Source: an uncultured Clostridia bacterium
GTDB taxonomy: Bacteria > Bacillota > Clostridia > UMGS1883
Direction of reading: 5' to 3'
Assembly: GCA_947629005.1 (NCBI GenBank)
Contig: CANRCD010000003.1
Coordinates: forward strand, 61,057-125,056
Length of the DNA: 64,000 bases
The notes below the pieces were generated by a model. That model had not been told where the DNA came from. It saw only the letters and a list, made by a program, of their open reading frames with translations, and did no database searches. The stretch's first letter is position 1; the number at the start of each line of letters is the position of its first letter. This document shows positions 43,221 through 52,764 of the stretch, piece by piece. The translations under genes were made by a program, and so were the position numbers.

Positions 43221-46200
43221 TTATATTTCTTCAACAAAGTCAATTTCGCCATCGGCGACGTCAGCCTCGTCAACCGTATCGTCATCAAAGGCGAACTCGA
43301 TTTCCTCAAGCATAATCATTTCTGCGTCCTCGGTACCGGCTTCCAGCTTAATGGTTCTGCCGTCATCAATTATCTGCGCCTCGCCTATCTGCTCAATCTT
43401 GTCAGGCGCTTCACTTGTCGCATAGCCCTTAACATTGGCAAATCTCAGACCCGCGCCGTAGGCCGCGCCGTTAAGTGTAATCGTGCCGTCGACCTTATTA
43501 TAATCCATAAGCTTAGCGGTTTCATTGGTAAGCTCGCCGTTCTTGATGTAGATACCGCCGGCGTTGACCACCTCGATAGCCTTATCAAGCTGAGCCTTGG
43601 AGATTTGCGTATTCTTCTCGGCAAAAGCGACTATGGCGTCGGCCACAAGGCTGTAAACGCTGACGGCCTCGGTCTTGGTGCCCTCCGTGCCGGCGCTGCT
43701 CGCGGCGGCCTTGTAAAGGGCGTTGGTGTCCTTGGTGAAGAAGGATACGCCGGTAGTTCCCTTGTCCGTCGGAATCGCGGCAACGGGCGTATTATCGTCT
43801 CCGTTCTTGTAGATGTTCACGGCGTCGCCGCTGCCCGTGCCAAGGTCAAAGTCGATGGTAAAGTCCTCGCCGTTCCAGCCAAGGCTTACGTCAATTTCGT
43901 CCGCGTCGGCGGGAGCGGGGATAAGGCCTCTAATCTCGTCCTCGGTGAGGGCGGTATTGAAGAACATAAAGTCATCAATAGTGCCGTTGAAGTCTTGGTT
44001 TGCGGGCGGTGTGTTAGAATCGGCGGAATCCCACCACTGAGCGCGGCCTATGTAGTTACGGCCTGTGTAGCCCGCAATCTGATAGGGCTCGAATGTAACT
44101 TCGGTTCCACTTGCCTTAGAAACAAGTTCGCCGTCGCCGGATACAGTGTATATATCTGTTTTCTTTGTCGCCGCACTGTAAACGGTCACAAGCCAATACT
44201 CACCTTCGGCAAGAACATTTGCAACAGCCGTTTCAGGAATTAGCTTTGTATCACTGTTCTTAATGCCGCCATCGTAGTAATTCTTCGTGTTGCCGGTGGT
44301 TTTAATTCTTGTAAACATACTGTGGTAGGCGTCTGTGCCAAAGTCATAAAGTCTGGGGTCGTTTCTGTCCGTGCCGCCGGAAATCTTCTGAGCAACGGTA
44401 TAGCTGCGAACGCCCTTAAGAATATCGTGAGGCACGTTCAGATAGCCATTGGTATCCCAGCCGTCCTTGGTGTTGGCAGTAAGGTCGAGTTTGCCGTTAG
44501 CGGTCAATGCCTTGGAGCCCTTGATCTCGGCGTCGTTATTGTTGCCGCTCAAATCGGGAACCACACCGTCGGCAACCTCATTAAAGTCATAGTGAAGGAC
44601 AAGGTTCTTGTTGATATCTCTAGGAAGAACCTTGACGGTGAATTCCTTTGTACCGCCACCATAAGTAGCGGTAAGGGTTACGGTGTGCTCTTCGGTTCCA
44701 TTTACAACCGCACCGTCATTCTTGATTACAGCTTCGTCGTTGCTCGACCATGTGATGTCCTTGCCGTCAGCAGTCTTAACGGGAAGAACGAGGTCGGTAA
44801 CTGTCTCGTCAGGCAAATCAATAGCTTCAAGCGTGTTGACCTTACTTTCGTCAAAGTCCTCGGCGGCCTTGCGAATCTCAGCCTGAGTAAGGACTTTATC
44901 TGAAAAACGGAAGTTAGTGATAACGCCTTGGATACCGCCTATTTTAGCGTCAGTACCGAGCTCTATGTTTACATCCTGCATAGTGGCGTCAATAAGGCCG
45001 TTCACGTAAGTTATAAGCTCGCTGCCGTCATAGGTAAAGGTGTAGTTTATCCAGCCAAGTCCTTTTACGCCCTTTTGTCCGCCGGTACTACCAACACTGT
45101 CAGCAAACCAGTCGGAATTGCTGAACAGATTCTGACTCTTTTCAACGGCGTCTTCGACAGTTATCTTGGGAGCCACTGCGGCGTAATCATAGGGGTCTAC
45201 GGTCTGCTTCTCAAGGTTTATCTTAAGGTTGCCGCTCTCAAACAAAGTGCCGCCCTTAGAAATATCGCTCTGAAGCATATCCATGGAAACAGTAAAGCTG
45301 TTTCCGGCGGTTATATCTACAGTATTATCGGCCTCTCCGTTGTAAACGGTGTAATCTGTTTCACCCAAACCGTTTGTAATTATGGGCTCAGCAAGCTCGG
45401 AGCTGGTCATAATGCGAGTGGGAAAGCCCTGCTTCCAGCCAGTCTGAACCATCCAGTACTGGTAATATCCGTTCATCCACGTAAGACATAGGTCGCCTTC
45501 GCCGCTGCCGTTGGCAAAATATGGACGAACGTTGTTCTCGCGAGAATTGGAGGTTATCCACTCTGTTTTATCGATTTTAGTGTAATCGTCGTTCATTGTG
45601 TACTTAACGATTTCCCAAACCTTACCAAATACGCCGTCAACGGGAACAGAGCAGTAGATGCTGTGAGTATCAATCTTGTCTATACTCATGCCGCCGCTGT
45701 AGCAGTGCTCGGTGTTGCTCGAGTGAAACTGGGTATTCTGAGCGGGCGATGGAAGTAGAACTTCTGTCCACTCGCTGCCGTTGTACCTTGCATAGTAATA
45801 GTCATGATACTCCTGATCATTAGCTCCGCCAGCTATCTTAACCATAGCCACAACGGGATATCCGTCATCGTCGGTGTTAATTTCCCATACCCAGTCGCGA
45901 TAATCAGTAGTATCAATCGCGAAGGAACGGCTTGCATTATCCTTAGTCACACGAAGTGCACCATTAGCAATAACGCTGAGCTGATTACCGTTTACGTCCT
46001 TAAGGGTCATAGAGTTGATATCCACTTTGGAGAAGTACAGCCAGTTAGGGTGGCTTCCGTCCTCCTGAGGATGGCTATAGGTATAAGCAATCCAGATTTC
46101 ATTCTTGCCGTTGCTATAATACTTGGCATAGGGACGGTCACCGCCCTGAATCATTTTAGTGGGAGTATAGTTCCAATCAGTATCGCCATTTTCGTCAGGA

Positions 46201-47624
46201 ACAGCAATTCTACCTATTGTTGGATTCCAGTCAACACCTCTCCAGCAGAGGTAAATGTTGTTTGGGTCGTCCTCAAGGATAAAGGGAGAAGGATATGTGG
46301 TGTTATTCGCTGTACCCAGTCTTTTTTCCTCACCCAGGGTGGTGATGTCGTAGGGCTTCTTGGAAACTCTGTAGTAGAAGCAGGGCTCGTCGGTGTGACG
46401 GGAATAGAATATCATTATTCTATGGTCAGGAAGCTCCAAGAAGGTAGGATTATCGTGATCGTCGGGCTGGAAGTTGCTGCGGATGAGTACCTCCTCGTAG
46501 GCCTTGGTGTTGTTGTCATACTGAGTGGCCTTTACCGCTCCATGAACATCTATGTAGCCGATATAGGTATAATTTTTGCTGCCGTCCTCGTTTTTTACGG
46601 TCAGGCTTCTGGGGTCGGCAAACCAACAGGTGGCGCCCTCCTCGCTCAGCACGCTGCCGGTTAGGCCGGTGCCTTCAAATTTGTCGTATGCAAGTTTTAT
46701 CACGTTAGGGCCCCCTACGGTCGGCGTAATTGTGAGTTCGGACTTTTCCTTGTTAAAGATATAATATACGCCGTCTATCTCCAGCGGACTTTCAGGGTCG
46801 GGCTGAGTATATTCCTCATTTGCTGGCAGGTCTATGTACTTATCCTCAACACCGAAGGAGGAGCCGTCGCTAAGCACGGTTTTAATCGTCACCCGAGCAA
46901 TGTCTCCCGTCTTAAGCTTAAGCGTGGGCTTATTTGCATGCTTGGCATTGTAAATCCATACGCCGCCCTGACTGTTCGCCACACGGAAGGTCACCTCGGT
47001 GTAGCCATCATCGTGCATTTTCTTTAGGTAGGACACAAGTTTTTTGCTACTGAGAGTGACGGTTTCGTCCTTGTAGTCCGCCTTATCGGTACTACCGAAG
47101 CTTATCGGCGTGGTAAAGCCGAGCATATCAAGTCCCTTAACTCCGTTGTCCCCGCCAAGGGCTGCCTTACCGTTGGCGTCAGCGCTCCAAGCGTTCTTTA
47201 TGCTGTTGCCGTAAATACCGAGCATCTGCCCGGGCGCCGACTGCTTAACACAGTGTATGCCAAGCGTCAACTCGGCTGACAGGAGCTTGGTATAGTCAAT
47301 TTCCGGCAGCTTGAACGCTATAACAGTATTGCGGGGATTATTAAAACCACTGCCACCGAGGGAAGGCTGTGTCGTAACGGTCCCGTCCTCGTCGGTAAAG
47401 GTGCCCGCCGTGGACCAATCTCCGCCCGGGGAAACCAAAACGCAGCTATTGTTGCTTTCACTGCTGGTTTCCGTTTCTCCGATATGCGTACTGTTACTGA
47501 AATAAAGCATTCGTTCAAGCGTTGCCGATGTCGTTTCGGTCGCCGCGCTCGCCATAAGGCCGAGCATGGGGCATACCGAAAGTACCATCGCCAAGGCCAC
47601 GGCCAAAGAAATGAATTTTTTCAT
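43221..47624 (-). CDS. Large secreted BNR-propeller / LamG multidomain protein
   Basis: 1467 residues. Signal peptide (1-27, MKKFISLAVALAMVLSV). A CBM96-like domain follows (about 30-235). A BNR_4-type beta-propeller (about 300-720) carries NFQPDDHDNPTFLELPDHR, IMIFYSRHTDEPCFYYRVS and NIYLCWRGVDW. A LamG-like domain (about 775-925), an atrophied bacterial Ig domain (about 930-1000, DITWSSNDEAVI) and a second LamG (about 1010-1235, LVLHYDFNEVADGVVPDLSG, TIDDFMFFNTALTEDEIRGL) are next, then a mixed region and a very acidic tail. BNR_4 propellers occur in some ulvan-type polysaccharide lyases and sialidase-fold enzymes; activity is not proven here. No SLH or LPXTG anchor is seen. Start 47624 follows GGAGGAG; the in-frame ATG at 47642 includes the RBS. 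Confidence 0.82.
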   Translation of the reverse strand: MKKFISLAVALAMVLSVCPMLGLMASAATETTSATLERMLYFSNSTHIGETETSSESNNSCVLVSPGGDWSTAGTFTDEDGTVTTQPSLGGSGFNNPRNTVIAFKLPEIDYTKLLSAELTLGIHCVKQSAPGQMLGIYGNSIKNAWSADANGKAALGGDNGVKGLDMLGFTTPISFGSTDKADYKDETVTLSSKKLVSYLKKMHDDGYTEVTFRVANSQGGVWIYNAKHANKPTLKLKTGDIARVTIKTVLSDGSSFGVEDKYIDLPANEEYTQPDPESPLEIDGVYYIFNKEKSELTITPTVGGPNVIKLAYDKFEGTGLTGSVLSEEGATCWFADPRSLTVKNEDGSKNYTYIGYIDVHGAVKATQYDNNTKAYEEVLIRSNFQPDDHDNPTFLELPDHRIMIFYSRHTDEPCFYYRVSKKPYDITTLGEEKRLGTANNTTYPSPFILEDDPNNIYLCWRGVDWNPTIGRIAVPDENGDTDWNYTPTKMIQGGDRPYAKYYSNGKNEIWIAYTYSHPQEDGSHPNWLYFSKVDINSMTLKDVNGNQLSVIANGALRVTKDNASRSFAIDTTDYRDWVWEINTDDDGYPVVAMVKIAGGANDQEYHDYYYARYNGSEWTEVLLPSPAQNTQFHSSNTEHCYSGGMSIDKIDTHSIYCSVPVDGVFGKVWEIVKYTMNDDYTKIDKTEWITSNSRENNVRPYFANGSGEGDLCLTWMNGYYQYWMVQTGWKQGFPTRIMTSSELAEPIITNGLGETDYTVYNGEADNTVDITAGNSFTVSMDMLQSDISKGGTLFESGNLKINLEKQTVDPYDYAAVAPKITVEDAVEKSQNLFSNSDWFADSVGSTGGQKGVKGLGWINYTFTYDGSELITYVNGLIDATMQDVNIELGTDAKIGGIQGVITNFRFSDKVLTQAEIRKAAEDFDESKVNTLEAIDLPDETVTDLVLPVKTADGKDITWSSNDEAVIKNDGAVVNGTEEHTVTLTATYGGGTKEFTVKVLPRDINKNLVLHYDFNEVADGVVPDLSGNNNDAEIKGSKALTANGKLDLTANTKDGWDTNGYLNVPHDILKGVRSYTVAQKISGGTDRNDPRLYDFGTDAYHSMFTRIKTTGNTKNYYDGGIKNSDTKLIPETAVANVLAEGEYWLVTVYSAATKKTDIYTVSGDGELVSKASGTEVTFEPYQIAGYTGRNYIGRAQWWDSADSNTPPANQDFNGTIDDFMFFNTALTEDEIRGLIPAPADADEIDVSLGWNGEDFTIDFDLGTGSGDAVNIYKNGDDNTPVAAIPTDKGTTGVSFFTKDTNALYKAAASSAGTEGTKTEAVSVYSLVADAIVAFAEKNTQISKAQLDKAIEVVNAGGIYIKNGELTNETAKLMDYNKVDGTITLNGAAYGAGLRFANVKGYATSEAPDKIEQIGEAQIIDDGRTIKLEAGTEDAEMIMLEEIEFAFDDDTVDEADVADGEIDFVEEI

Positions 47625-47748
47625 ATTTTCTCTCCTCCACATTAAATTTATATTACAATTTTACACTATTTTTGCCGGATTGTCAATAGCGTTTTGCGCT
47701 ATTCACACAAAAATCCGCGGGATATTTTTCGCAGGCGCGGCAAACGAG

Positions 47749-48840
47749 TTATTTCTCCGATTTCTCCGGCTGCTCGGGGGCCGCCTCGGGCGAACCGTAG
47801 GTATCCTCGGCAAGGCGGGCGCGGATAAGGGCGTCGAGCTTGGCGGCGAAGTCGGGATTTTCCTCAAGATACTTTCTCACGTTATCACGCCCTTGGCCCA
47901 GACGTTCGCCCTCGAAGCTGAACCACGCGCCGCTGCGCTTGACGATACCCAGCTTTTCGGCCACGTCGAGTATGCAGCCCTCGCTGCTGATTCCCTTGCC
48001 GTACATGATATCGAACTCGGCCTCCTTAAACGGGGGCGCGACCTTGTTTTTGACAACCTTCACCCTTGTGCGGTTGCCGATAAATTCCGAGCCGTTCTTT
48101 ATAACGTCCTGACGGCGCACGTCCAACCGCACCGAAGCGTAGAACTTGAGCGCGCGGCCGCCGGCGGTGGTTTCGGGGTTGCCGTAGAGCACGCCTATCT
48201 TTTCGCGAAGCTGATTGATAAAAATGCACACGGTGTTGCTCTTGTTCACAACGCCGGCAAGCTTGCGCAGGGCCTGGCTCATCAGACGGGCCTGAAGACC
48301 CACGTGAGAATCGCCCATTTCGCCCTCTATCTCGGCCTTGGGCACAAGAGCGGCCACCGAATCGACAACAATAACGTCCAGCGCGCCGCTGCGGCAGAGA
48401 GCCTCGGTTATCTCGAGCGCCTGCTCGCCGGTATCGGGCTGCGAAACGATGAGGCTGTCCACGTCCACGCCGATTGCCGCCGCGTAGACAGGATCGAGCG
48501 CGTGCTCCGCGTCGATAAAGGCGGCCTCGCCGCCGCGCTTCTGCGCCTCAGCCACGATATGCAGAGCCACAGTGGTTTTGCCGCTTGATTCGGGGCCAAA
48601 AATCTCTATTATCCTCCCCCGAGGCACTCCGCCTATGCCAAGAGCAAGGTCAAGGCTCATTGCGCCGGTGGGGATAGAGTCCACATTAAGGCGCGGCGTT
48701 TCGCCCAAGCGCATAACGCTGCCCTTGCCGAACTGCTTTTCTATCTGTCCCATGGCCAGCGCAAGGGCCTCCTTGCGGGCCTCGGCTTCCTTTATGTCCA
48801 CCACCGGAGCGAGCTTTTTCTTGTCGTCGTCTTTTGCCAT
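47749..48840 (-). CDS. recA: Recombinase RecA
   Basis: 363 residues. Walker [10 protein letters not shown] (about 70), [15 protein letters not shown], loop 2 [20 protein letters not shown] are all present. It carries out strand exchange and triggers LexA self-cleavage. ATG 48840 follows GGGAGG; the in-frame start at 48855 overlaps the RBS. Controlled by the SOS box just upstream. Confidence 0.98.
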   Translation of the reverse strand: MAKDDDKKKLAPVVDIKEAEARKEALALAMGQIEKQFGKGSVMRLGETPRLNVDSIPTGAMSLDLALGIGGVPRGRIIEIFGPESSGKTTVALHIVAEAQKRGGEAAFIDAEHALDPVYAAAIGVDVDSLIVSQPDTGEQALEITEALCRSGALDVIVVDSVAALVPKAEIEGEMGDSHVGLQARLMSQALRKLAGVVNKSNTVCIFINQLREKIGVLYGNPETTAGGRALKFYASVRLDVRRQDVIKNGSEFIGNRTRVKVVKNKVAPPFKEAEFDIMYGKGISSEGCILDVAEKLGIVKRSGAWFSFEGERLGQGRDNVRKYLEENPDFAAKLDALIRARLAEDTYGSPEAAPEQPEKSEK

Positions 48841-48866
48841 TTCGGTTCCTCCCATGTCATTTATTG

Positions 48867-48880
48867 CGAACGTATGTTCT
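48867..48880 (-). promoter_or_regulatory. LexA (SOS) box of recA
   Basis: CGAACGTATGTTCT matches the Gram-positive SOS consensus CGAACN4GTTCG except for the last base. It lies immediately downstream of the recA -10 box. Confidence 0.88.
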
Positions 48881-48890
48881 TATTTATCTC

Positions 48891-48919
48891 ATTTTATACC
48901 ATTTTACGCCGTTTGTCAA
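48891..48919 (-). promoter_or_regulatory. Promoter of recA
   Basis: TTGACA (48914-48919), 17-base spacer, TAAAAT (48891-48896). The -35 box overlaps the end of the cinA-type gene. Confidence 0.8.
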
Positions 48920-49401
48920 TATGTTTTTTTCAATATCTCCGCGCGGACGAGCGAAAGCGCGTTATCCCGCGCGGCGGCGCGGATTTCGTCGCGCGAGCCG
49001 GATAGGCTGAGCCGCTCGGCCCGCGTACCCTCCGCCGTGGAGACGCCCACGTACACCAGCCCGACGGGCTTTTCGGGAGTGCCTCCGCCGGGGCCGGCAA
49101 TGCCCGTAACGGAAACGGCAATGTCCGCCCCGCTTTTGGCGCGTGCCCCCTCGGCCATTTCGCGGGCGGTTTCGGGGCTGACGGCCCCGTGAGCCAGCAG
49201 AGTGTCATGCCGGACGCCCAAAAGGGCCTCCTTGGCCTCGTTGGCATAGGTGACGAAGCCGAAGCCGTAAACCTCGCTTGCGCCGGACACGCTTGTTATT
49301 TCCGCGCCAATAAGCCCGCCGGTGCAGCTTTCCGCCGTGGCGAGCGTAAGACCCCGCTCCTTAAGCAAGGCGACGACCTCCGCCGTAAGATTTTTGCTCA
49401 T
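48916..49401 (-). CDS. CinA-type C-terminal domain protein (nicotinamide-nucleotide amidase)
   Basis: 161 residues, covering only the PncC/CinA C-terminal domain: LATAESCTGGLIGAEITSVS, GAVSPETAREMAEGAR, VTGIAGPGGGTPEKPVG. It hydrolyses NMN to nicotinate mononucleotide. The MoCF-like half of full CinA is absent, as in E. coli PncC. Adjacent to recA, as cinA often is. Confidence 0.93.
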   Translation of the reverse strand: MSKNLTAEVVALLKERGLTLATAESCTGGLIGAEITSVSGASEVYGFGFVTYANEAKEALLGVRHDTLLAHGAVSPETAREMAEGARAKSGADIAVSVTGIAGPGGGTPEKPVGLVYVGVSTAEGTRAERLSLSGSRDEIRAAARDNALSLVRAEILKKTY

Positions 49402-49418
49402 TTTAATTTCTCCCTTCC

Positions 49419-49587
49419 AGTAAACACTGATTAAATCCGGCGCGTTGATTGGCGAAAAAAATTTTCACGAGGCAAGGCAAAAAGCGCAGGAATACTTTGT
49501 GTATTCCGAGCTTTTTAACGCCGCATCGGGGAAATTTGGCCGCCAAGCAGCGTGCCGAGCGAAAGCGGGATTTAATCAGCGTTTACT
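49419..49587. mobile_element. MITE-like element, 169 bp, complete
   Basis: Inverted ends AGTAAACACTGATTAAATCC (left) and AGTAAACGCTGATTAAATCC (right, reverse complement), each continuing with GC-rich bases. The inside is partly palindromic (GGAATACTTTGTGTATTCC). No ORF. The right end supplies the TAA stop of thiI (49583-49585); the left end lies just before the cinA-gene RBS. A solo end occurs at 9194. Confidence 0.82.
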
Positions 49588-50758
49588 CTAACACTATCCA
49601 CTCGGCCTCGCCAACGGCCTTTTCGACCCAGTATTCCATGTCTATTTTGCTTTGGCTTTCGAGCAGCTTATCGAGCGTGGGCTTTGTGGTGGGGTGCCTT
49701 GGCACAAACACGGTGCAGCAGTCCTCGTAGGGGAGGATAGATGTCTCGAAGGTGCCGATTTTCCGCGCGAGGGTGACTATCTCGTCCTTATCCATGCCCA
49801 CAAGCGGGCGGAACACGGGCAGATCTTTCACGGCCTCGTTTGTCACACCGAGGGCGTGTATGGTTTGGCTGGCCACCTGTCCCAGACTTTCGCCGGTAAT
49901 TAAGGCGAGGCTGCCGCTCCTTTTTGCCAGCCGCTCGGCCACCATCATCATCATGCGCCGCATTATCAGCGTCAAATGCTCCTCGGGGCAGTTGTCGCGT
50001 ATTGCGAGCTGCTGCTCGGTGAAGGGCACGATATACAGGCTGTATTTTCCGGTATAGCCCGCGAGGATCCGGCCCAGCTCAATGACCTTATCCTTTGCGA
50101 GGTCGCTTGTGTAGGGCGGGCTGAAAAAATGGACGGCGTTCAGCTCCACGCCGCGCTTGGCCATCATGTAGCCGGCCACCGGACTGTCAATACCGCCGCT
50201 GAGCAGCAGCGTCGCCCTGCCGTTGCTGCCGGTGGGCATACCGCCGGGGCCGCTCACGCGGGCGACGTCGGCGTAGACATAGGCCTCGCTGTCGCGAATT
50301 TCTACGCGGACGACGGTGTCCGGCTCAGTTACGTTCACCTTAAGATGCGGGCAGCGGCGCAGCGTTGCCGCGCCCATTTCGCGGCTGATGGCGGGAGAGT
50401 CGAAGGGAAATTTTTTGTCGCTGCGCTTGGCCTCCACTTTGAAGGTGTCCACGGTTTCCATATATGGGGCGAGGTATTCCGCGCCGTCTTTAAGGATAAC
50501 GTCCATATCCTTGGGGAAAACTCCCGCGCGGGCAATGAACACTATTCCGAACACCTTTTGGAGCCGCGAGATTATTTCATCCACGTCGGCGCCTTCGGCA
50601 GGCTCCACATAGGTTATCGCCTGCGACTTGCGAACGTCGGCGCGGCACTCCTTCGGCAATGCTTTTTTTATGTTTCTTACGAGCAAATCCTCGAAGCGAC
50701 CTCGGTTTAGCCCCTTGAGGATGATTTCTCCGTATTTTATGAGAATTATTTCTTTCAT
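49583..50758 (-). CDS. thiI: tRNA 4-thiouridine synthase ThiI
   Basis: 391 residues: a ferredoxin-like/THUMP N-half and a PP-loop ATPase with LLLSGGIDSPVAGYMMAKRG (about 180). It adenylates U8 of tRNA for sulfur transfer. No C-terminal rhodanese domain, as is usual in Gram-positives, where the partner desulfurase gives sulfur directly; that gene lies 25 bases upstream. RBS AAAGGAA. The stop codon comes from the adjoining MITE. Confidence 0.96.
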   Translation of the reverse strand: MKEIILIKYGEIILKGLNRGRFEDLLVRNIKKALPKECRADVRKSQAITYVEPAEGADVDEIISRLQKVFGIVFIARAGVFPKDMDVILKDGAEYLAPYMETVDTFKVEAKRSDKKFPFDSPAISREMGAATLRRCPHLKVNVTEPDTVVRVEIRDSEAYVYADVARVSGPGGMPTGSNGRATLLLSGGIDSPVAGYMMAKRGVELNAVHFFSPPYTSDLAKDKVIELGRILAGYTGKYSLYIVPFTEQQLAIRDNCPEEHLTLIMRRMMMMVAERLAKRSGSLALITGESLGQVASQTIHALGVTNEAVKDLPVFRPLVGMDKDEIVTLARKIGTFETSILPYEDCCTVFVPRHPTTKPTLDKLLESQSKIDMEYWVEKAVGEAEWIVLE

Positions 50759-50783
50759 TCGGGTTTTCCTTTCATTTTATCGC

Positions 50784-51890
50784 CTATCTCCGCCATTTTT
50801 CGGCGGCGGAGCGGGCGGCTGCCGCGGCCGCGTCGATCTCGGCGGCGGTATTATAGCGCGACAGGCTGAAACGTACGGCGCTATCGGCCATGGCTCCCAT
50901 GGCCTTAAGCACATGGCTGCCGCCGGACTTGGCCCCCGCGCAGGCGCTGCCGCTGGAAACACAGACTCCGGCGGCGTTCAGCGCGTTCAGCATTACCTCG
51001 CTGCGAATGCCCTCGAAGGACACATTAAGAATATAGGGGCTTTCGTTTGCGCCGCCGTTATGCACGGCGCCGGAAATACTCAGAAGCCCCTCCATAAGGC
51101 GGGCCTTAAGCTCCGCCGCGCGTTCCGCGCCTCGGCCCATAAGCTCGGCGGCGAGGGCGAGGCCGGCTATGCCGGGGAGGTTTTCGGTGCCGCTCCTTAG
51201 ACCCTTTTCCTGCCCTCCGCCGAGGACGGGAGTCCTTAGCACGGTTCCCTTTCGGACATACAGTGCGCCCACACCGCGCGGTCCGTGGAGCTTGTGGCCG
51301 CTGACGCTCGCCATATCCACTCCCCAACGGGCAAAATGCACCGGCACGTGGCCGAAGGCCTGCACCGCGTCGGTGTGGAGCAGGGCGCGGGGAGCGGCCT
51401 TGGCCATTATGGGCTTGAGCTTATCCACAGGCATTATGGCCCCTGTTTCGTTGTTCACGGTCATCACCGATACAAGGCAGGTATCGGCGTTGATGGCCTC
51501 GCGGAAGGCGGAAAGCGGCACAACGCCGTCTGGGTCGGGAGCGAGGTATAAAACCTCGAAGCCCTGCCCCTCGAGGCGTTTCATGCACTCAAGCACGGCG
51601 GGGTGTTCCACGGCGGTGGTGACGATGCGCCTTCCCTTTTTTATGTTCGCGCCGCCCAGCACGGCTATGTTGTCGCTTTCGGTACCGCCGGAGGTGAAGC
51701 ACACCTCCTCGGGCAGGACGCCCATGACGGCGGCGAGCCTTTCGCGGCAGCCGGCCAATTTTTTCGCGGCCTCGGCCCCGAAGCGGTGGCGGCTGGACGG
51801 GTTGCCGGGGAAAAGCGTCATTGTTTCGGCCACCTCGCGGACGACCTCGGGCGCGGGAAAGGTAGTTGCGCTGTTGTCGAGATATATCAT
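50784..51890 (-). CDS. Cysteine desulfurase (NifS/IscS-like), thiI partner
   Basis: 368 residues, class V aminotransferase fold. The PLP Lys lies in SVSGHKLHGPRGVGALYV (about 200), the persulfide Cys in SSGSACAGAKSGG (about 323), and the opening MIYLDNSATT is typical. Paired with thiI, so it probably supplies sulfur for tRNA thiolation (NifZ-like role in B. subtilis). RBS AAAGGAAG. Confidence 0.95.
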   Translation of the reverse strand: MIYLDNSATTFPAPEVVREVAETMTLFPGNPSSRHRFGAEAAKKLAGCRERLAAVMGVLPEEVCFTSGGTESDNIAVLGGANIKKGRRIVTTAVEHPAVLECMKRLEGQGFEVLYLAPDPDGVVPLSAFREAINADTCLVSVMTVNNETGAIMPVDKLKPIMAKAAPRALLHTDAVQAFGHVPVHFARWGVDMASVSGHKLHGPRGVGALYVRKGTVLRTPVLGGGQEKGLRSGTENLPGIAGLALAAELMGRGAERAAELKARLMEGLLSISGAVHNGGANESPYILNVSFEGIRSEVMLNALNAAGVCVSSGSACAGAKSGGSHVLKAMGAMADSAVRFSLSRYNTAAEIDAAAAAARSAAEKWRR

Positions 51891-51902
51891 AGCTTTCTTC
51901 CT

Positions 51903-52316
51903 TTATAATACCATAAGCAAGGTTCCGGCGGCGATGAGCGCACAGCCCGCCGCCGATTTGAGCGTTATTCTTTCGTGCAGGAAAACCGCCGCCATTATCA
52001 GCGTGATAACGACGCTGAACTTATCCACCGGCGCGACGCGCGAGGCCTCGCCGATTTGCAGAGCGCGGTAGTAGCACAGCCACGACGCCCCTGTAGCGAG
52101 GCCCGAAAGAATGAGGAAAATCCAGCTTTTGCGGCCTATGCCGCCTATGCCGCCCTGCGCGCCCGTGACAAAGACCATCAGCCACGCCATCGCCAGCACA
52201 ACCACCGTGCGCAGGGCCGTGGCGAGGTTGGAATCAACGCCGTCGATGCCGACCTTTGCGAAAATCGAGGTCAGCGCCGCGAACACGGCGGATAAAAGCG
52301 CGAATATGAACCACAT
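51903..52316 (-). CDS. Half-size EamA-type transporter
   Basis: 137 residues, a single EamA/DMT domain of five helices (FIFALLSAVFAALTSIFAKV, LRTVVVLAMAWLMVFV, WLCYYRALQIGEASRVAPV, LIMAAVFLHERITLKSAAG). Full DMT carriers have two such halves, so this one should work as a dimer. Substrate unknown. RBS AAAGGAGG. It lies 12 bases before the desulfurase gene. Confidence 0.9.
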   Translation of the reverse strand: MWFIFALLSAVFAALTSIFAKVGIDGVDSNLATALRTVVVLAMAWLMVFVTGAQGGIGGIGRKSWIFLILSGLATGASWLCYYRALQIGEASRVAPVDKFSVVITLIMAAVFLHERITLKSAAGCALIAAGTLLMVL

Positions 52317-52319
52317 GGC

Positions 52320-52742
52320 TCACTCCTCCTTTGTTTTTCTGCTGCCGTCGTTGTTGAATGTGCGCCTGAGCGCTGTTTCAACGGGTATAATTGAGCCAAC
52401 CATCACGGCGCACTGAACGGCCACGAGCGCGGACGCAAACGTCCCAAACGCGCCTATTCCTCTGCCCAGCACCGGCAGATGTGCCAAAACGGAAAGCGGC
52501 AGCATAATTAGGCCGGCGCGGTACCAAATCTTGCCGCAGAGCTTCTGGGCAAAGGCCCACGTCTCGGCGTTTATGCTCGACATTCTGGTTCGGTAGCCGT
52601 ATGTGAATTTTATCTTTGTCCCGTATGCGGTGTAGTAGTTTCTCTTTTTCGGCGGCCTTTTCAGAAAAAGCAGACCGCACACGAGCATACTCACAGGCAC
52701 AAGCAGGTCGCAGGCGAAGATAAAAGCTTTCATGATCACCAT
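52320..52742 (-). CDS. SdpI-family membrane protein
   Basis: About 140 residues with three or more membrane helices. TYGYRTRMSSINAETWAFAQKL is the GYRTxxSxxNxxxWxxAQ motif of SdpI-like proteins. B. subtilis SdpI gives immunity to the SdpC toxin, but most homologues have unknown roles and no toxin gene is seen here. The ATG at 52742 suits the GGGAGG RBS better than the one at 52751. Confidence 0.82.
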   Translation of the reverse strand: MVIMKAFIFACDLLVPVSMLVCGLLFLKRPPKKRNYYTAYGTKIKFTYGYRTRMSSINAETWAFAQKLCGKIWYRAGLIMLPLSVLAHLPVLGRGIGAFGTFASALVAVQCAVMVGSIIPVETALRRTFNNDGSRKTKEE

Positions 52743-52764
52743 TATTACCATCCCTCCCGGTTGG

